Source of the DNA: JBFHES01 sp041584015
Lineage (GTDB): Bacteria; Bacteroidota; Bacteroidia; Bacteroidales; M50B96
Length of the DNA stretch: 19,305 bases
Direction: 5' to 3'
Assembly (NCBI GenBank): GCA_041584015.1
Contig: JBFHES010000055.1
Coordinates: forward strand, 1 to 19,305
Shown here: positions 6,871 through 15,927 of the stretch, piece after piece
How positions within the stretch are numbered: the first letter of the stretch is position 1
How the letters are laid out: the number at the start of each line of letters is the position of its first letter
Notes under the pieces: model-generated
Seen by the model: the letters and a program-made list of their open reading frames with translations, nothing else
What the model was told of the DNA's origin: nothing
Database searches by the model: none
Program-made: the position numbers and the translations under genes

Positions 6871-8385
6871 ATGAAAATCCCCAGCATCATCCAGATAAAA
6901 GAAGCAGACAATTATACGATAGAAAATGAGCCTATAGCCTCAATCGACTTAATGGAGCGGGCAAGCGGACAATTGTTCGAATGGATAAAAGAGCACATAG
7001 CTAAAAGCTCCCGAATAATTGTTTTTTCCGGACCAGGTAACAATGGTGGAGATGGTTTGGCCTTGGCCCGATTGCTTGCCAATGATGAATATAAAGTTGT
7101 TGTATGGCAAATTCAACTTTCAAATGATTTAAGCGACGACTGTAAGACGAACCTGGATCGATTAATTGATGATGGCATTGTGCAGGTAAATACCCTGACG
7201 AAGGATGATATGTTGCCTGAATTGGAGCAGAACGACATAATTATAGATGCATTATTTGGTTCAGGGCTGAGCAGACCTCTTGACGGCTTTGCTCTTGAAA
7301 TAGTTGATTTTATCAATCACGCCAAAAATCAGGTTATTGCCATTGATCTTCCGTCTGGTCTGATGGGAGAGGACAATTCTACCAACTCAACAGACGGCAT
7401 TGTTAAGGCTAATTATACACTTACCTTCCAATTTCCTAAGCTTGCTTTCTTCTTTGGCGAAAATGCAAAGTTCATAGGGCAATGGGAGGTATTGCCTATA
7501 GGTCTGCATCAAGGGTTTATTGATAATCTTGAAACCGATTATAATTATTTAACCAGTGAGCTTGTTGAGCCACGATTAATTCGCAGGCACAAGTTTGCTC
7601 ATAAGGGACTTTTCGGTCATGCTTTTTTAATCGCCGGTAGTTATGGTAAAATAGGTGCTGCAGTGTTGTCTTCAAAAGCCTGCTTACGTGGTGGAGTTGG
7701 ATTGTTAACAGTACACATTCCACGTTTGGGTTATGAGATTGTGCAAACTGCTATTCCTGAGGCAATGACCAGCATTGATAAGTACGATAAGGTGATTTCT
7801 AAAATTCCATCGCTTGAAACTTTTACCTCAGTTGGTGTTGGTCCAGGTATTGGGCGTTCCAGACATGCGGTTATTGCAATGAAAGAACTATTGGTGAAAA
7901 CCACTGTTCCGTTGGTAATCGATGCAGATGCCATTAATATCCTATCTGAGAATCGTGAGATGATCGACATGATTCCGGCTGACAGCATTTTAACACCACA
8001 TCCAAAGGAGTTTGAGCGCCTGGTTGGCGTTTCTTCAAATCAATATGACCGGCTAAAAAAGCAGATTGAGTTTGCACGGGAACGTAATGTAGTAATTGTT
8101 TTAAAAGGTGCTCATACCAGTATTGTTGATCAACGAGGCAATGTTTACTTTAATTCAACCGGAAACCCAGGAATGGCTAAGGGCGGTTGTGGCGATATAC
8201 TCACAGGTTTGGTTCTGGCTTTAAGTTCTCAAGGGTATTCCGCACTTGATGCTGCTTTGGTTGGTGTTTTCTTGCACGGCTTGGCCGCGGATCTCGCCAT
8301 ATCGGAAAATAGCGTGGAGTCCTTGCTGTCGTCAGACATAATAAATTACCTGGGTAAAGCTTTTGATGCACTTAAAAAAATGTAG
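6871..8385 (+). CDS. nnr: Bifunctional NAD(P)H-hydrate epimerase / ADP-dependent NAD(P)HX dehydratase
   Basis: This protein repairs hydrated NAD(P)H. The epimerase interconverts R- and S-NAD(P)HX, and the dehydratase restores NAD(P)H using ADP. The 504 residues show both domains. The N-terminal YjeF_N epimerase (about 1-220) has GPGNNGGDG (54-62), IIDALFGSGL (124-133) and the AIDLPSG segment (157-163). The C-terminal ribokinase-like dehydratase (about 235-504) has KGLFGHAFLIAGSYGKIGAA (245-264), GVGPGIGR (322-329), DADAINIL (351-358), LTPHPKEFERL (375-385) and the catalytic loop GNPGMAKGGCGDILTG (431-446) with the expected catalytic D442. The loop has Cys440 where many homologues have Ser. 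Cytoplasmic, full length. The stop codon overlaps the promoter of the next gene, so the two genes may be transcribed separately as well as together. Confidence 0.96.
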   Translation: MKIPSIIQIKEADNYTIENEPIASIDLMERASGQLFEWIKEHIAKSSRIIVFSGPGNNGGDGLALARLLANDEYKVVVWQIQLSNDLSDDCKTNLDRLIDDGIVQVNTLTKDDMLPELEQNDIIIDALFGSGLSRPLDGFALEIVDFINHAKNQVIAIDLPSGLMGEDNSTNSTDGIVKANYTLTFQFPKLAFFFGENAKFIGQWEVLPIGLHQGFIDNLETDYNYLTSELVEPRLIRRHKFAHKGLFGHAFLIAGSYGKIGAAVLSSKACLRGGVGLLTVHIPRLGYEIVQTAIPEAMTSIDKYDKVISKIPSLETFTSVGVGPGIGRSRHAVIAMKELLVKTTVPLVIDADAINILSENREMIDMIPADSILTPHPKEFERLVGVSSNQYDRLKKQIEFARERNVVIVLKGAHTSIVDQRGNVYFNSTGNPGMAKGGCGDILTGLVLALSSQGYSALDAALVGVFLHGLAADLAISENSVESLLSSDIINYLGKAFDALKKM

Positions 8386-8390
8386 TTTTG
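8362..8390 (+). promoter_or_regulatory. Bacteroidota promoter for the DUF4831-like lipoprotein
   Basis: TTTG (8362-8365), a 17-base spacer and TAGTTTTG (8383-8390), an exact TAnnTTTG. The TAG of the -7 element is also the nnr stop codon. It lies about 75 bases before the lipoprotein ATG. Confidence 0.55.
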
Positions 8391-8465
8391 TAGCTTAATC
8401 TCGGCTATTAAATGCGTATGGTGCGTGCACTTAAGCTTTATGACCGAAATAATTTAATTGAAGAG

Positions 8466-9635
8466 ATGAAGTTCAAAGTTGCATATTTACCCATATTATT
8501 AATTCTCCTTTTATCGTCTTGTACCAGTGTTCGGGTTTTTAATGTGCATGATGCACAGCAATATGAAATTCAGCATGATGGAATTATATATGCACTTCCC
8601 CGAACCGTAATACGCATAGAGGTTGAAGCTACTAAGGTGGTAACACAGAAAGGTCCATACGCGGATTATGCGGAAAAATACCTGGGCATAACCAATGCTC
8701 CTTTAAAAGATAGTATTCAGTGGTTACTTTCCGATCTTCGCATCTCCAGCTATGCAGAGCCGGATTCAAATCAGTTTTATTTTATTGAGTCAGGAAAGCA
8801 GAATATTGCTCAATTAATTAATGTAACTCCTGAGGGCTTATTGGTATCTTTTAATCATAAAGAGACATACCAGCAGGAGGGTTTGCAAACAGATTTGTTC
8901 CTTAATCAGGTTTTTAATGAAGCCATTGAGCTTACTCAATTGCCTGTGATGAATGCGCAAACCGAACGAATTGATACAACCTACCGCACGATACTTACCG
9001 ATAGCTCTTCCATTAGAATTCCAGTGTTAAGAAAACAGCAGGTAAATAAATCGTTGGAGAGCAAGGCACAGGAAATTGCCGATCTGATTCTTGAATTACG
9101 TGAAGAAAAAGTAGCACTGCTAATTGGTGATGTGGATGAGTTTCCGGATGGTAAAGCTCTTGCGATTATCATTGAAGAGTTTGAACGTATAGAAGAGCGA
9201 TACCTGCCTCTTTTTACCGGGACTCAAAAAAAAGAAAGCTTGACAGCTGTTTTTGAATTTAATCCTAATCAAGAGAACTTAAGCAGTAAGAATATTCTGT
9301 TTCGCTTTTCCGAAGATCGGGGCATTTTATCCAATGTAGATTTGTCTGGCAGACCTGTATTGATCGAAATGGAGAATCAAGGTAGTACCGATCATCTGCT
9401 AAAATTTACAAATCACACCGATACGATTATTGAAACGGAGAATGGACTGTTTTACAGAATTCCTGATGTAACAACCGTAAAAGTAATAGATGATACGAAG
9501 GTAATTGCAACAAGTAAACTGCCGGTTGCTCAGTATGGCAAGCTTGCAATTATGCCGCTTGAAATACTCAATCGTAAAAATGCTTCCATAGAATTTTACC
9601 CGGAGTCAGGAGCATTAAAAAAAATCTCAGAGTAA
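8466..9635 (+). CDS. DUF4831-like lipoprotein
   Basis: A 389-residue predicted lipoprotein of unknown function. From the ATG at 8466 the protein opens with a basic-hydrophobic signal peptide and a lipobox LSSC, so Cys19 would be lipidated. An in-frame ATG at 8412 would bury this signal behind 18 charged residues, so I reject it; GAAGAG just before 8466 may serve as ribosome site. The segment IIYALPRTVIRIEVEATK (40-57) followed by GPYADYAEKYLGI (63-75) is what I recall of the Bacteroidota DUF4831 family. The rest is soluble, with beta-rich stretches, and there is no catalytic motif I recognise. It probably sits at the periplasmic face of a membrane. It follows nnr by 80 bases and is convergent with the double thioredoxin gene, 19 bases away. 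Confidence 0.75.
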   Translation: MKFKVAYLPILLILLLSSCTSVRVFNVHDAQQYEIQHDGIIYALPRTVIRIEVEATKVVTQKGPYADYAEKYLGITNAPLKDSIQWLLSDLRISSYAEPDSNQFYFIESGKQNIAQLINVTPEGLLVSFNHKETYQQEGLQTDLFLNQVFNEAIELTQLPVMNAQTERIDTTYRTILTDSSSIRIPVLRKQQVNKSLESKAQEIADLILELREEKVALLIGDVDEFPDGKALAIIIEEFERIEERYLPLFTGTQKKESLTAVFEFNPNQENLSSKNILFRFSEDRGILSNVDLSGRPVLIEMENQGSTDHLLKFTNHTDTIIETENGLFYRIPDVTTVKVIDDTKVIATSKLPVAQYGKLAIMPLEILNRKNASIEFYPESGALKKISE

Positions 9636-9654
9636 GTGATGACTAGTTAAAACC

Positions 9655-10665
9655 TTACTTTATTCCACTAACAAATTTCTGTTTATACTCTTCGTAGTTT
9701 TGCGTTGTATAAGCATCGTCGCCTATATACTTAAGCACACTTTCAAGGTCTTTTGCAGTCATGTAACCAACTGCCTTGTTAAGCATCTTGTTGTCGTTTC
9801 CAAAGAATACAAGTGTTGGGTATAACAGCTGGCCTCCCAATAATGCTATTGGTAACTGATGCGGGTAATTGGCCATTTTTTGCTCATTAATAAATATCTG
9901 ATCACCAACTTTTATAGTGTCCAGTCGCTCAGCAGGCATGCTCACCGGATAGTAGTTCTCGTTAATGTAGTTGGCAACAACAGGATTGTTTATACAAGCC
10001 TGATTCATTATCTTGCTTCCAATGTTAAAGTCAGAATAGATGTTGATGAGTACTTTTTTTGGCACTTTTGTGTTCAACTCCAGCGCCTCAGTAAAAGAAT
10101 ACCACTTTATTAAGTCTTTTGATTCTTTCTTGTTTTTAATGATCTCATTGTAGTTTTTGCCAAAGTCTTCGTAAGGTGCCGACCTGCTTATCTTTTCTGC
10201 AAAATAAACCAGATATGACTCGATCTTATCTGGTGGCATGTAGCCGCCTAAAGGATGTACATTCTCCCTATCATCTATGTACACAATTGTTGGGTAGCTC
10301 ATTTTTCCTCGCATAAGCTCAACTGCCAGTTGGTGCGGCGGACGACGACCTTCGCCCGTGTTTGTGTAGGTTTTCCCTTTATATACAACGGTGTCTTTAC
10401 GTTCTGCATCAAACTTAACAGGATAGAAATAGGTGTTTATATAATTCGCAATTTGTGGATGTACAAATGTGGTTGTGTCCATTACTTTACACCAGCCACA
10501 CCAATCGGTATACATATCGATGAGTAAGGTTTTAGGCTTATCTTTTTGAAGTTTAACTGCCTCTTCAAACGTATACCACTTTACAAGACTTTCCTTTTTA
10601 CCGTGTTGGGCATTTAGTGTAGAACTCAACAAAATAGCAATTACAATTGATAATATATTTCGCAT
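9655..10665 (-). CDS. Periplasmic protein of two tandem thioredoxin-like domains, second without CxxC
   Basis: A 336-residue exported protein with a signal peptide ending near LNA-QHG (about residue 19). Two homologous thioredoxin-fold units follow, about 26-156 and 184-316. Both share WYxFxEA, a central strand before the active site, NPxVANYIN or HPQIANYIN, YYPV/FYPV, PHQLxxxLxxG and the cis-Pro strand YPT (P125 and P283). Unit 1 has the redox site WCGWCK (C56, C59). In unit 2 the aligned residues are FNIGSK, so both cysteines are gone (N214, S217); one unpaired C224 remains nearby. Unit 1 is probably a thiol reductase, while unit 2 can only be structural or binding. It is upstream of no other gene in its direction. 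dsbD, 1.4 kb away on the same strand, may supply electrons (inference). Confidence 0.85.
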   Translation of the reverse strand: MRNILSIVIAILLSSTLNAQHGKKESLVKWYTFEEAVKLQKDKPKTLLIDMYTDWCGWCKVMDTTTFVHPQIANYINTYFYPVKFDAERKDTVVYKGKTYTNTGEGRRPPHQLAVELMRGKMSYPTIVYIDDRENVHPLGGYMPPDKIESYLVYFAEKISRSAPYEDFGKNYNEIIKNKKESKDLIKWYSFTEALELNTKVPKKVLINIYSDFNIGSKIMNQACINNPVVANYINENYYPVSMPAERLDTIKVGDQIFINEQKMANYPHQLPIALLGGQLLYPTLVFFGNDNKMLNKAVGYMTAKDLESVLKYIGDDAYTTQNYEEYKQKFVSGIK

Positions 10666-10756
10666 ATCAGATGGTTAATTTATAGGTGGTTAAAAATGAT
10701 AAAAATAGCTTAGATATAAAATTGTCAATTGTTAAAGATTTATAAATCCAATTGGC

Positions 10757-11992
10757 CTAGCTTTTAAGTTTGTAGAATGGGAATGATAGCAAGAGTAGGG
10801 TTGATATAATGGCAATGGCGGCGCCAATACCCAGACTATCGGCAAGTAATCCAATGGCAGGAGCTATAATTGCAGCTACCAAACTGTTCGTTTGGCTCTC
10901 AACAGACAATGAAGTGGCTAAAGTCTGTTTGTTGAAATAATCAGAGATTAACGAAATGCCAAGCGGTTTGCGTAGATTTTCAATTATAAATATGAGCACG
11001 AATGTAGCTATGGAAAAAAGTGGTAAGTTCAAATAGAATAGTAACCCAGCTACGCCTCCAGCTAAGAAACCGATTATGCCGCTAGTATTCATTGCATGTT
11101 TTTGCGATTTAAACACTGCTGAAATGTTGCCCGATCTTCTTGTGAAAAAGGAGGTGGTCAGATAAATTACGAAATAGATGATGCCGATTAAAATCGCTGT
11201 TCTCTCTTGCTCATTAAAATCCAGCATGAATGGTGATGATATAGCTACACCCAGAATGATTGGTTGTAAATAATCCTTTATGGCTCTGAAGTAGCCGGTA
11301 TGTGCAGATAGATTAAGCAGTGTCTTAAACGCAGGTTTGTTCTTGAAATTTTGAAGAAATGCTTTGAGCGTTGAAGCAACTAACTCCTTGAAATTTAGTG
11401 TGCCTGTTTTGTTTGTGTTCTGGTCTAAACTCTTTGGGTAAGAGGCCACCAGTAGTAAATCGAGAAGGTACGGAATGGTAGCACACAAAAAAATGGTTTC
11501 ATACTCACCAGAGATAAACACGATTCCGGCAGCAATAAGCGAGGAGAGTGCTGATCCGAGTTGTGAGTAGGAGCGGGTATGCCCATAATAATATACTTTT
11601 TCGTGTTCCCAGTTATGCTGCTTCAAATAAGTGATGATCATGGCTTTGTTAGTGCCGGTTCTAAATGCATCGCCAAAGGCAAAAACAGCCATTGCCAAAG
11701 CAAGCAATGCATAGCTATTGCTGAAATAGAAGAGTACAAACGATGCGATATAAAAAAAGAAGGACTGAATCAAGGTTCGTCGGCGCCCAAGAATGTCCGC
11801 AATCAGGCCAGATGGGACTTCAAAAATATTTCGAAGAACTTCTCTTATGCTATAGAGGGCACCAATTTCAAGAAAACTCAATCCTTTCTCTAACAGAAAG
11901 AGAATAAGGAAGGGCTCAAAGAATTTCAGATTCTTAAAGAAGCCGTAGAAACAGAATTTGTAATACTGTAAGTCTTTCTTGAAGGCAACCAT
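10757..11992 (-). CDS. MFS transporter, substrate unknown
   Basis: A 411-residue major facilitator permease with roughly 10-12 hydrophobic segments in two halves, separated by a basic cytoplasmic loop near 190-225. The loop between helices 2 and 3 carries GLIADILGRRRTL, the MFS motif A (G-x-x-x-D-x-x-G-R-R). A DAFRTGTNKAMI segment follows helix 4. There is no signal peptide beyond the first helix. The sequence gives no substrate; the general shape resembles bacterial drug or metabolite exporters. It starts at ATG 11992, 31 bases past the dsbD terminator. A near-match to the -7 element (TAAATTTA) lies in that gap, so it could be transcribed separately or by read-through. It ends 91 bases before the double thioredoxin start. 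Confidence 0.85.
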   Translation of the reverse strand: MVAFKKDLQYYKFCFYGFFKNLKFFEPFLILFLLEKGLSFLEIGALYSIREVLRNIFEVPSGLIADILGRRRTLIQSFFFYIASFVLFYFSNSYALLALAMAVFAFGDAFRTGTNKAMIITYLKQHNWEHEKVYYYGHTRSYSQLGSALSSLIAAGIVFISGEYETIFLCATIPYLLDLLLVASYPKSLDQNTNKTGTLNFKELVASTLKAFLQNFKNKPAFKTLLNLSAHTGYFRAIKDYLQPIILGVAISSPFMLDFNEQERTAILIGIIYFVIYLTTSFFTRRSGNISAVFKSQKHAMNTSGIIGFLAGGVAGLLFYLNLPLFSIATFVLIFIIENLRKPLGISLISDYFNKQTLATSLSVESQTNSLVAAIIAPAIGLLADSLGIGAAIAIISTLLLLSFPFYKLKS

Positions 11993-12023
11993 TATTGCTT
12001 AAATAAGTTGCTTTAAATTTATG

Positions 12024-12052
12024 CAAAAAAAAGCCCTGATCACTCAGGGCTT
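12024..12052 (-). terminator. Terminator of dsbD
   Basis: AAGCCCTGA (12031-12039) and TCAGGGCTT (12044-12052) form a perfect 9-bp stem with a 4-base loop. On the minus strand it runs into a T tract (12032-12024). It begins 4 bases after the dsbD stop codon. Confidence 0.88.
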
Positions 12053-12056
12053 TTCT

Positions 12057-14171
12057 TTAGTTCGAATATTTTTTATTGAATTCCTCAATCCCCTTATCAA
12101 GGAACTTAAGGAAATTGTCAACATTTAAGTCGTAGCCTATAGGTTTTACAAGTGTTTCTTCTTCCAATCCCATTAATACATAATATGGTTGGGCATTGGT
12201 TCCGTAACGCGCAATCTGTAGATCTGCGTTCATCTTTCCAAGAGTCTTCTTGGTTTTTCCATCAACACTTGATTTGTACCACTCGTCTTCATTTAGCTTT
12301 ATCACTTTGTCGTCGACATAGAGTGCAACTACAACAAATTCGTTTCTTAGTTTCTTCAGCACCTTAGGATGCGACCAAACGTTGGCTTCCATCTCTCTGC
12401 AGTTAACACAACCATGTCCAGTAAAGTCAATAAATACGGGCTTGTTTTGTTTCTTAGCACATGCCAATGCTTGCTGATAATCGTAGTATCCTTCTAATCC
12501 GTGCGGTAAGTGCAGGTGATCCGAATATTTAGGCTTCTCGCATAGTTCACTCGATTTTTTGTTTGAGCTGCTCACTACTCCATCTCCAATTTTATCATCA
12601 ATAGCATCTTGAATCATAAAACTGTTGTCGCGTATTTTAGCATTTATGTCAAAGTCGTGCGTTGCTTGTGGCGGTAAATATCCTGATAAGGCTTTTAGCG
12701 GTGCACCAAACATTCCCGGGATTAAGTACATTACAAATGCAAAGGTTGCAATTGCAAGGAAGGTTCTTGGTACACTAATATGTGTAAGCGGACTGTCATG
12801 CGAGAACTTGAGTTTTCCAAGTAAATAGAAGCCTAGAAGCGCGAATGTAACAATCCAGAATGCAATGTAAATTTCTCTATCGAGGATTCCCCAGTGGTAG
12901 GTTTGATCGGCAACGCTAAGGAATTTTAATCCAAGTGCAATTTCAACAAAACCTAAAACAACTTTAACCGAGTTCAACCATCCACCAGACTTTGGCAGGT
13001 TTCTTAACCATGATGGGAAGAATGCAAATAAAGTAAATGGTAGGGCAAATGCTGCTGAGAAAGCGAACATGGTAATGATTGGCTCCCAAATTTCACCGCC
13101 CTGTGTAGATTTCACAATTACAGTTCCTACAATTGGACCGGTACATGAGAAGGACACAATTACCAAGGTTAATGCCATAAAGAATGCGCCAACAAAGCCT
13201 CCCTTGTCTGCCTTAGCATCAGCTTTGTTTACAAATCTACTTGGTATAACTATTTCGAAAGCACCTAAGAACGACGCTGCGAAAATCATAAATATTAAAA
13301 AGAATAGTATGTTCGGTAACCAGTGTGTTGAAATCCAGTTGAAGATGTCTGCTGTAATGGCCTCGCCGCCGACAAACACCGAAACTAAAATTAGAATGGC
13401 AATTGGTAAGGTGTATAATCCAATAATTGAAATACCATAAACCGATGCCATGGCCTTCCCTTTAGCTTTGTTTTCACCACCTTTCATAAAAAAGGAAACG
13501 GTCATTGGAACCATTGGGAATACACATGGGGTTAAGATAGCTGCTAATCCCCATAAAATTGCTTCAATAATAATTCCCCAAATAGATCTGCTCGATGCTT
13601 CATCTTCTTCTTGCGCCTCAATTGTTGAAACCGTTTCATGCTCTTCTTCATCGCCTCCAAATGTTCCAAAGGCAACTGGCTGAATAGCTTTTTCTTCCGA
13701 TGCGTCTGTTTCTTGAACACCTCCATTTATTGGAAATAACATATCATCTCCACCCGGAACGCACTTTCCATCAATGCAGGCCTGGTAATCAGAAACACCT
13801 TTAATGTTAAAAGGCTCGCTGCTGAGGATCTTTATTTTTTGTGTAAAGGTTGCTTTCTTTTTAAAGTAGTAAGTGTCTATTTTAAACGTTTCGTCGTACT
13901 CAACATAGTGCTTTGGTTCTTCAACCACTCCAATTAACTCATACTTGTCAGATGCTTCCCACTCAAAGAACAGTGATAATGGCCCGCCTTCAGGCGTATG
14001 CTGACTATACATGTGCCATTTATCTTCAATCGTGGCTTTAAGAATCAGCTCTGCTTCGCTGTTGCCTATTTCTTTAACCTCGTATTTCCAGGTTACCGGA
14101 ATTTCTATCTGGGCAGTTAATTGAAATAAACCAAGTGTCAGAAATAGAAAGAATAAAGTGCTTTTTTTCAT
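12057..14171 (-). CDS. dsbD: Thiol:disulfide interchange protein DsbD
   Basis: This protein passes electrons from cytoplasmic thioredoxin across the inner membrane to periplasmic thiol proteins. The 704 residues show all three parts. After a signal peptide (cleaved near LTA-Q, residue 20) comes a periplasmic alpha domain with the CIDGKC pair (C132, C137). An acidic linker follows (about 153-196). The membrane domain (about 197-495, eight or so helices) has C216 in TPCVFPMVP and C343 in SCTGPIVG, the two redox cysteines. The C-terminal thioredoxin-like gamma domain (about 555-704) has GHGCVNCREMEANVW (C588, C591). An insert with one further cysteine (C544) lies before the gamma domain, as I recall for Bacteroidota DsbD. 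No redox residue is missing. A terminator follows closely, and 131 bases separate it from the rng stop. Confidence 0.95.
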   Translation of the reverse strand: MKKSTLFFLFLTLGLFQLTAQIEIPVTWKYEVKEIGNSEAELILKATIEDKWHMYSQHTPEGGPLSLFFEWEASDKYELIGVVEEPKHYVEYDETFKIDTYYFKKKATFTQKIKILSSEPFNIKGVSDYQACIDGKCVPGGDDMLFPINGGVQETDASEEKAIQPVAFGTFGGDEEEHETVSTIEAQEEDEASSRSIWGIIIEAILWGLAAILTPCVFPMVPMTVSFFMKGGENKAKGKAMASVYGISIIGLYTLPIAILILVSVFVGGEAITADIFNWISTHWLPNILFFLIFMIFAASFLGAFEIVIPSRFVNKADAKADKGGFVGAFFMALTLVIVSFSCTGPIVGTVIVKSTQGGEIWEPIITMFAFSAAFALPFTLFAFFPSWLRNLPKSGGWLNSVKVVLGFVEIALGLKFLSVADQTYHWGILDREIYIAFWIVTFALLGFYLLGKLKFSHDSPLTHISVPRTFLAIATFAFVMYLIPGMFGAPLKALSGYLPPQATHDFDINAKIRDNSFMIQDAIDDKIGDGVVSSSNKKSSELCEKPKYSDHLHLPHGLEGYYDYQQALACAKKQNKPVFIDFTGHGCVNCREMEANVWSHPKVLKKLRNEFVVVALYVDDKVIKLNEDEWYKSSVDGKTKKTLGKMNADLQIARYGTNAQPYYVLMGLEEETLVKPIGYDLNVDNFLKFLDKGIEEFNKKYSN

Positions 14172-14302
14172 AACAATAAGTTGCTTAGATTTTAGGCCGC
14201 TAAATTATCAATTTATATTGATAGACAAATTCTATTCTAGGGCAATACGCCAGAATAAACATTTGTTAACTCTTATTTAAGATTTTTTAACCGAGGAGGT
14301 AA

Positions 14303-15865
14303 TTATACGAGTATGTCAACTTCGTTTGAGTCAACAAAGCGGTATTCTAAAAATGAAAAAGAAGCTGTTTCCTTGATAGTTAATTTACACTTATACTTAC
14401 GTTTCCATTTGTAGATTATGGAGAACAATCCCTTTGTAAGATGGGAAGCCATATAAGGGTGTATTTTTAACGTAAGCTTTTTTTCTTCGGGCTTTTGATT
14501 AAGAATGTATTTTAGATTATTCTCAATTTCATCAACAAATAAGATACTAGGCATAATTTCCCCGGTTCCTGAGCAGGTTGGGCATTTTTCCACTGTATCA
14601 ATATCAGTTTCAGGACGAACACGCTGACGAGTGATTTCCATTAAGCCAAACTTGCTTAGCGGTAATATGGTTTTCTTGGCCAGGTCTGTCGACATAGCTT
14701 GCTTCATCTTGTCAAGCAGCTTGTGGCGATTCTCGGCATTTACCATATCAATAAAGTCAACTACAATGATACCGCCCATATCGCGTAGTTTTAATTGTCT
14801 TGCAATTTCTTCGGCCGCAGCTAAATTTACATCTAGTGCATTGGCTTCCTGGTCTTTGTCTTTTTTTGTGCGATTACCGGAGTTTACATCAATAACATGT
14901 AAGGCTTCGGTATGCTCGATAATCAGATAGGCGCCACTTTTAAAGGTAACCGTTTTGCCGAATGCTGCTTTTATTTGCTTGTCGATTCCAAACTGTTCAA
15001 AAATGGTTTCTTTCCCAGAATAGAACTTTACAATCTTTGTCTTTTCCGGATCAATATCTTCAACATAGGATTTAATTTCCTGATGAACAATGTTGTCGTT
15101 TACAAAGATATTACTGAAGTTAGCACTGAAAAGGTCACGAACGATCGCAGAGGTTCTGTTTATCTCACCAAGGTATAGTGCCGGAGGAGTTAAGTTTTTA
15201 ATGCTAGGGAAGGAGTCTTCCCACTTAGTTATTAAGTCTCTTAATTCGCTATCAAGCGTTGCAACACGTTTGTTTTTAGCAGCGGTGCGTAAAATTACAC
15301 CATAATTATTTGGCTTAATACTTTGAACTAGTTTTCTGAGTCTGAGTTTTTCCTCGTCTGAAACAATCTTTTGCGAAACTGATATTTTATTCGAAAACGG
15401 AATTAATACCATATTTCTACCAGCAAGCGACATTTCAGCAGCTAATCGAGGTCCTTTTGAGGAGATGGGTTCTTTGGCAATCTGTACGAGTATATCCTGC
15501 CCTTGAACAAGGACATCAGCTATTTTGCCGTTTTTGTCAATATCCGGTTCCAAAATAAAATTTGGGAACTTAGGTAGACTGTATTTTTTCGATAAGCTTA
15601 GTTTGAGGTATTTCGATAAACTGTTGAATTGTGGACCCAGATCGAAATAATGAAGGAAGGCATCTTTCTCGTAACCTACATCAATAAAGGCGGCATTAAG
15701 TCCTGGCATGATTTTTTTAACCTTGCCCAGGTAAATGTCTCCGACTGAAAACTGTGTGTTGTTCTTTTCCTTATATAAGCCGGCTAATAGTTTATCTTCA
15801 AGGAGGGCAACTGTTGTTTCAGTTGGTTTTACATCTATTATTAGCTCTTTGTTAATATTACTCAC
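14303..15865 (-). CDS. rng: Ribonuclease E/G family protein (RNase G)
   Basis: An endoribonuclease that processes rRNA 5' ends and turns over mRNA in the cytoplasm. The 520 residues comprise an S1 RNA-binding region (about 38-130, GDIYLGKVKKIMPGLNAAFIDV) and the RNase E/G catalytic core. The metal-binding aspartates are D326 in VIDVNSGN and D370 in GGIIVVDFIDM, and the zinc-link CPTC motif is at 428-431. There is no long C-terminal degradosome tail, so RNase G fits better than RNase E. The start is GTG (15865): an in-frame TAG lies six codons upstream with no other start between, and the next ATG (residue 53) would cut into the S1 domain. The upstream AAGAAAAAGAAG may help ribosome binding. 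It follows HU and the COX24-like gene on the same strand, with a hairpin and promoter-like site in the 118-base gap. Confidence 0.94.
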   Translation of the reverse strand: MSNINKELIIDVKPTETTVALLEDKLLAGLYKEKNNTQFSVGDIYLGKVKKIMPGLNAAFIDVGYEKDAFLHYFDLGPQFNSLSKYLKLSLSKKYSLPKFPNFILEPDIDKNGKIADVLVQGQDILVQIAKEPISSKGPRLAAEMSLAGRNMVLIPFSNKISVSQKIVSDEEKLRLRKLVQSIKPNNYGVILRTAAKNKRVATLDSELRDLITKWEDSFPSIKNLTPPALYLGEINRTSAIVRDLFSANFSNIFVNDNIVHQEIKSYVEDIDPEKTKIVKFYSGKETIFEQFGIDKQIKAAFGKTVTFKSGAYLIIEHTEALHVIDVNSGNRTKKDKDQEANALDVNLAAAEEIARQLKLRDMGGIIVVDFIDMVNAENRHKLLDKMKQAMSTDLAKKTILPLSKFGLMEITRQRVRPETDIDTVEKCPTCSGTGEIMPSILFVDEIENNLKYILNQKPEEKKLTLKIHPYMASHLTKGLFSIIYKWKRKYKCKLTIKETASFSFLEYRFVDSNEVDILV

Positions 15866-15927
15866 TACTTCTTTTTCTTGCTATCGTCCACTTTCTACCC
15901 CAATGCTTTGTACATACACAAATACAA

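Noticed and set aside
8412..8465. Upstream in-frame ATG for the DUF4831-like protein
   Set aside because: It would place 18 charged residues ahead of a clear lipoprotein signal peptide starting at 8466.
9631..9659. AGTAAG/CTTACT inverted repeat between two convergent genes as a bidirectional terminator
   Set aside because: The stem is only 6 bp with a 17-base loop and overlaps the ends of both coding regions; too weak to call.
10737..10748. 12-bp palindrome GATTTATAAATC between the MFS and thioredoxin genes
   Set aside because: It is AT-rich in an AT-rich gap, so a chance match is likely, and nothing around it suggests an operator.
13069..13440. 123-codon open frame opposite dsbD
   Set aside because: It runs antisense to the conserved membrane domain of dsbD and has no family-like sequence of its own.
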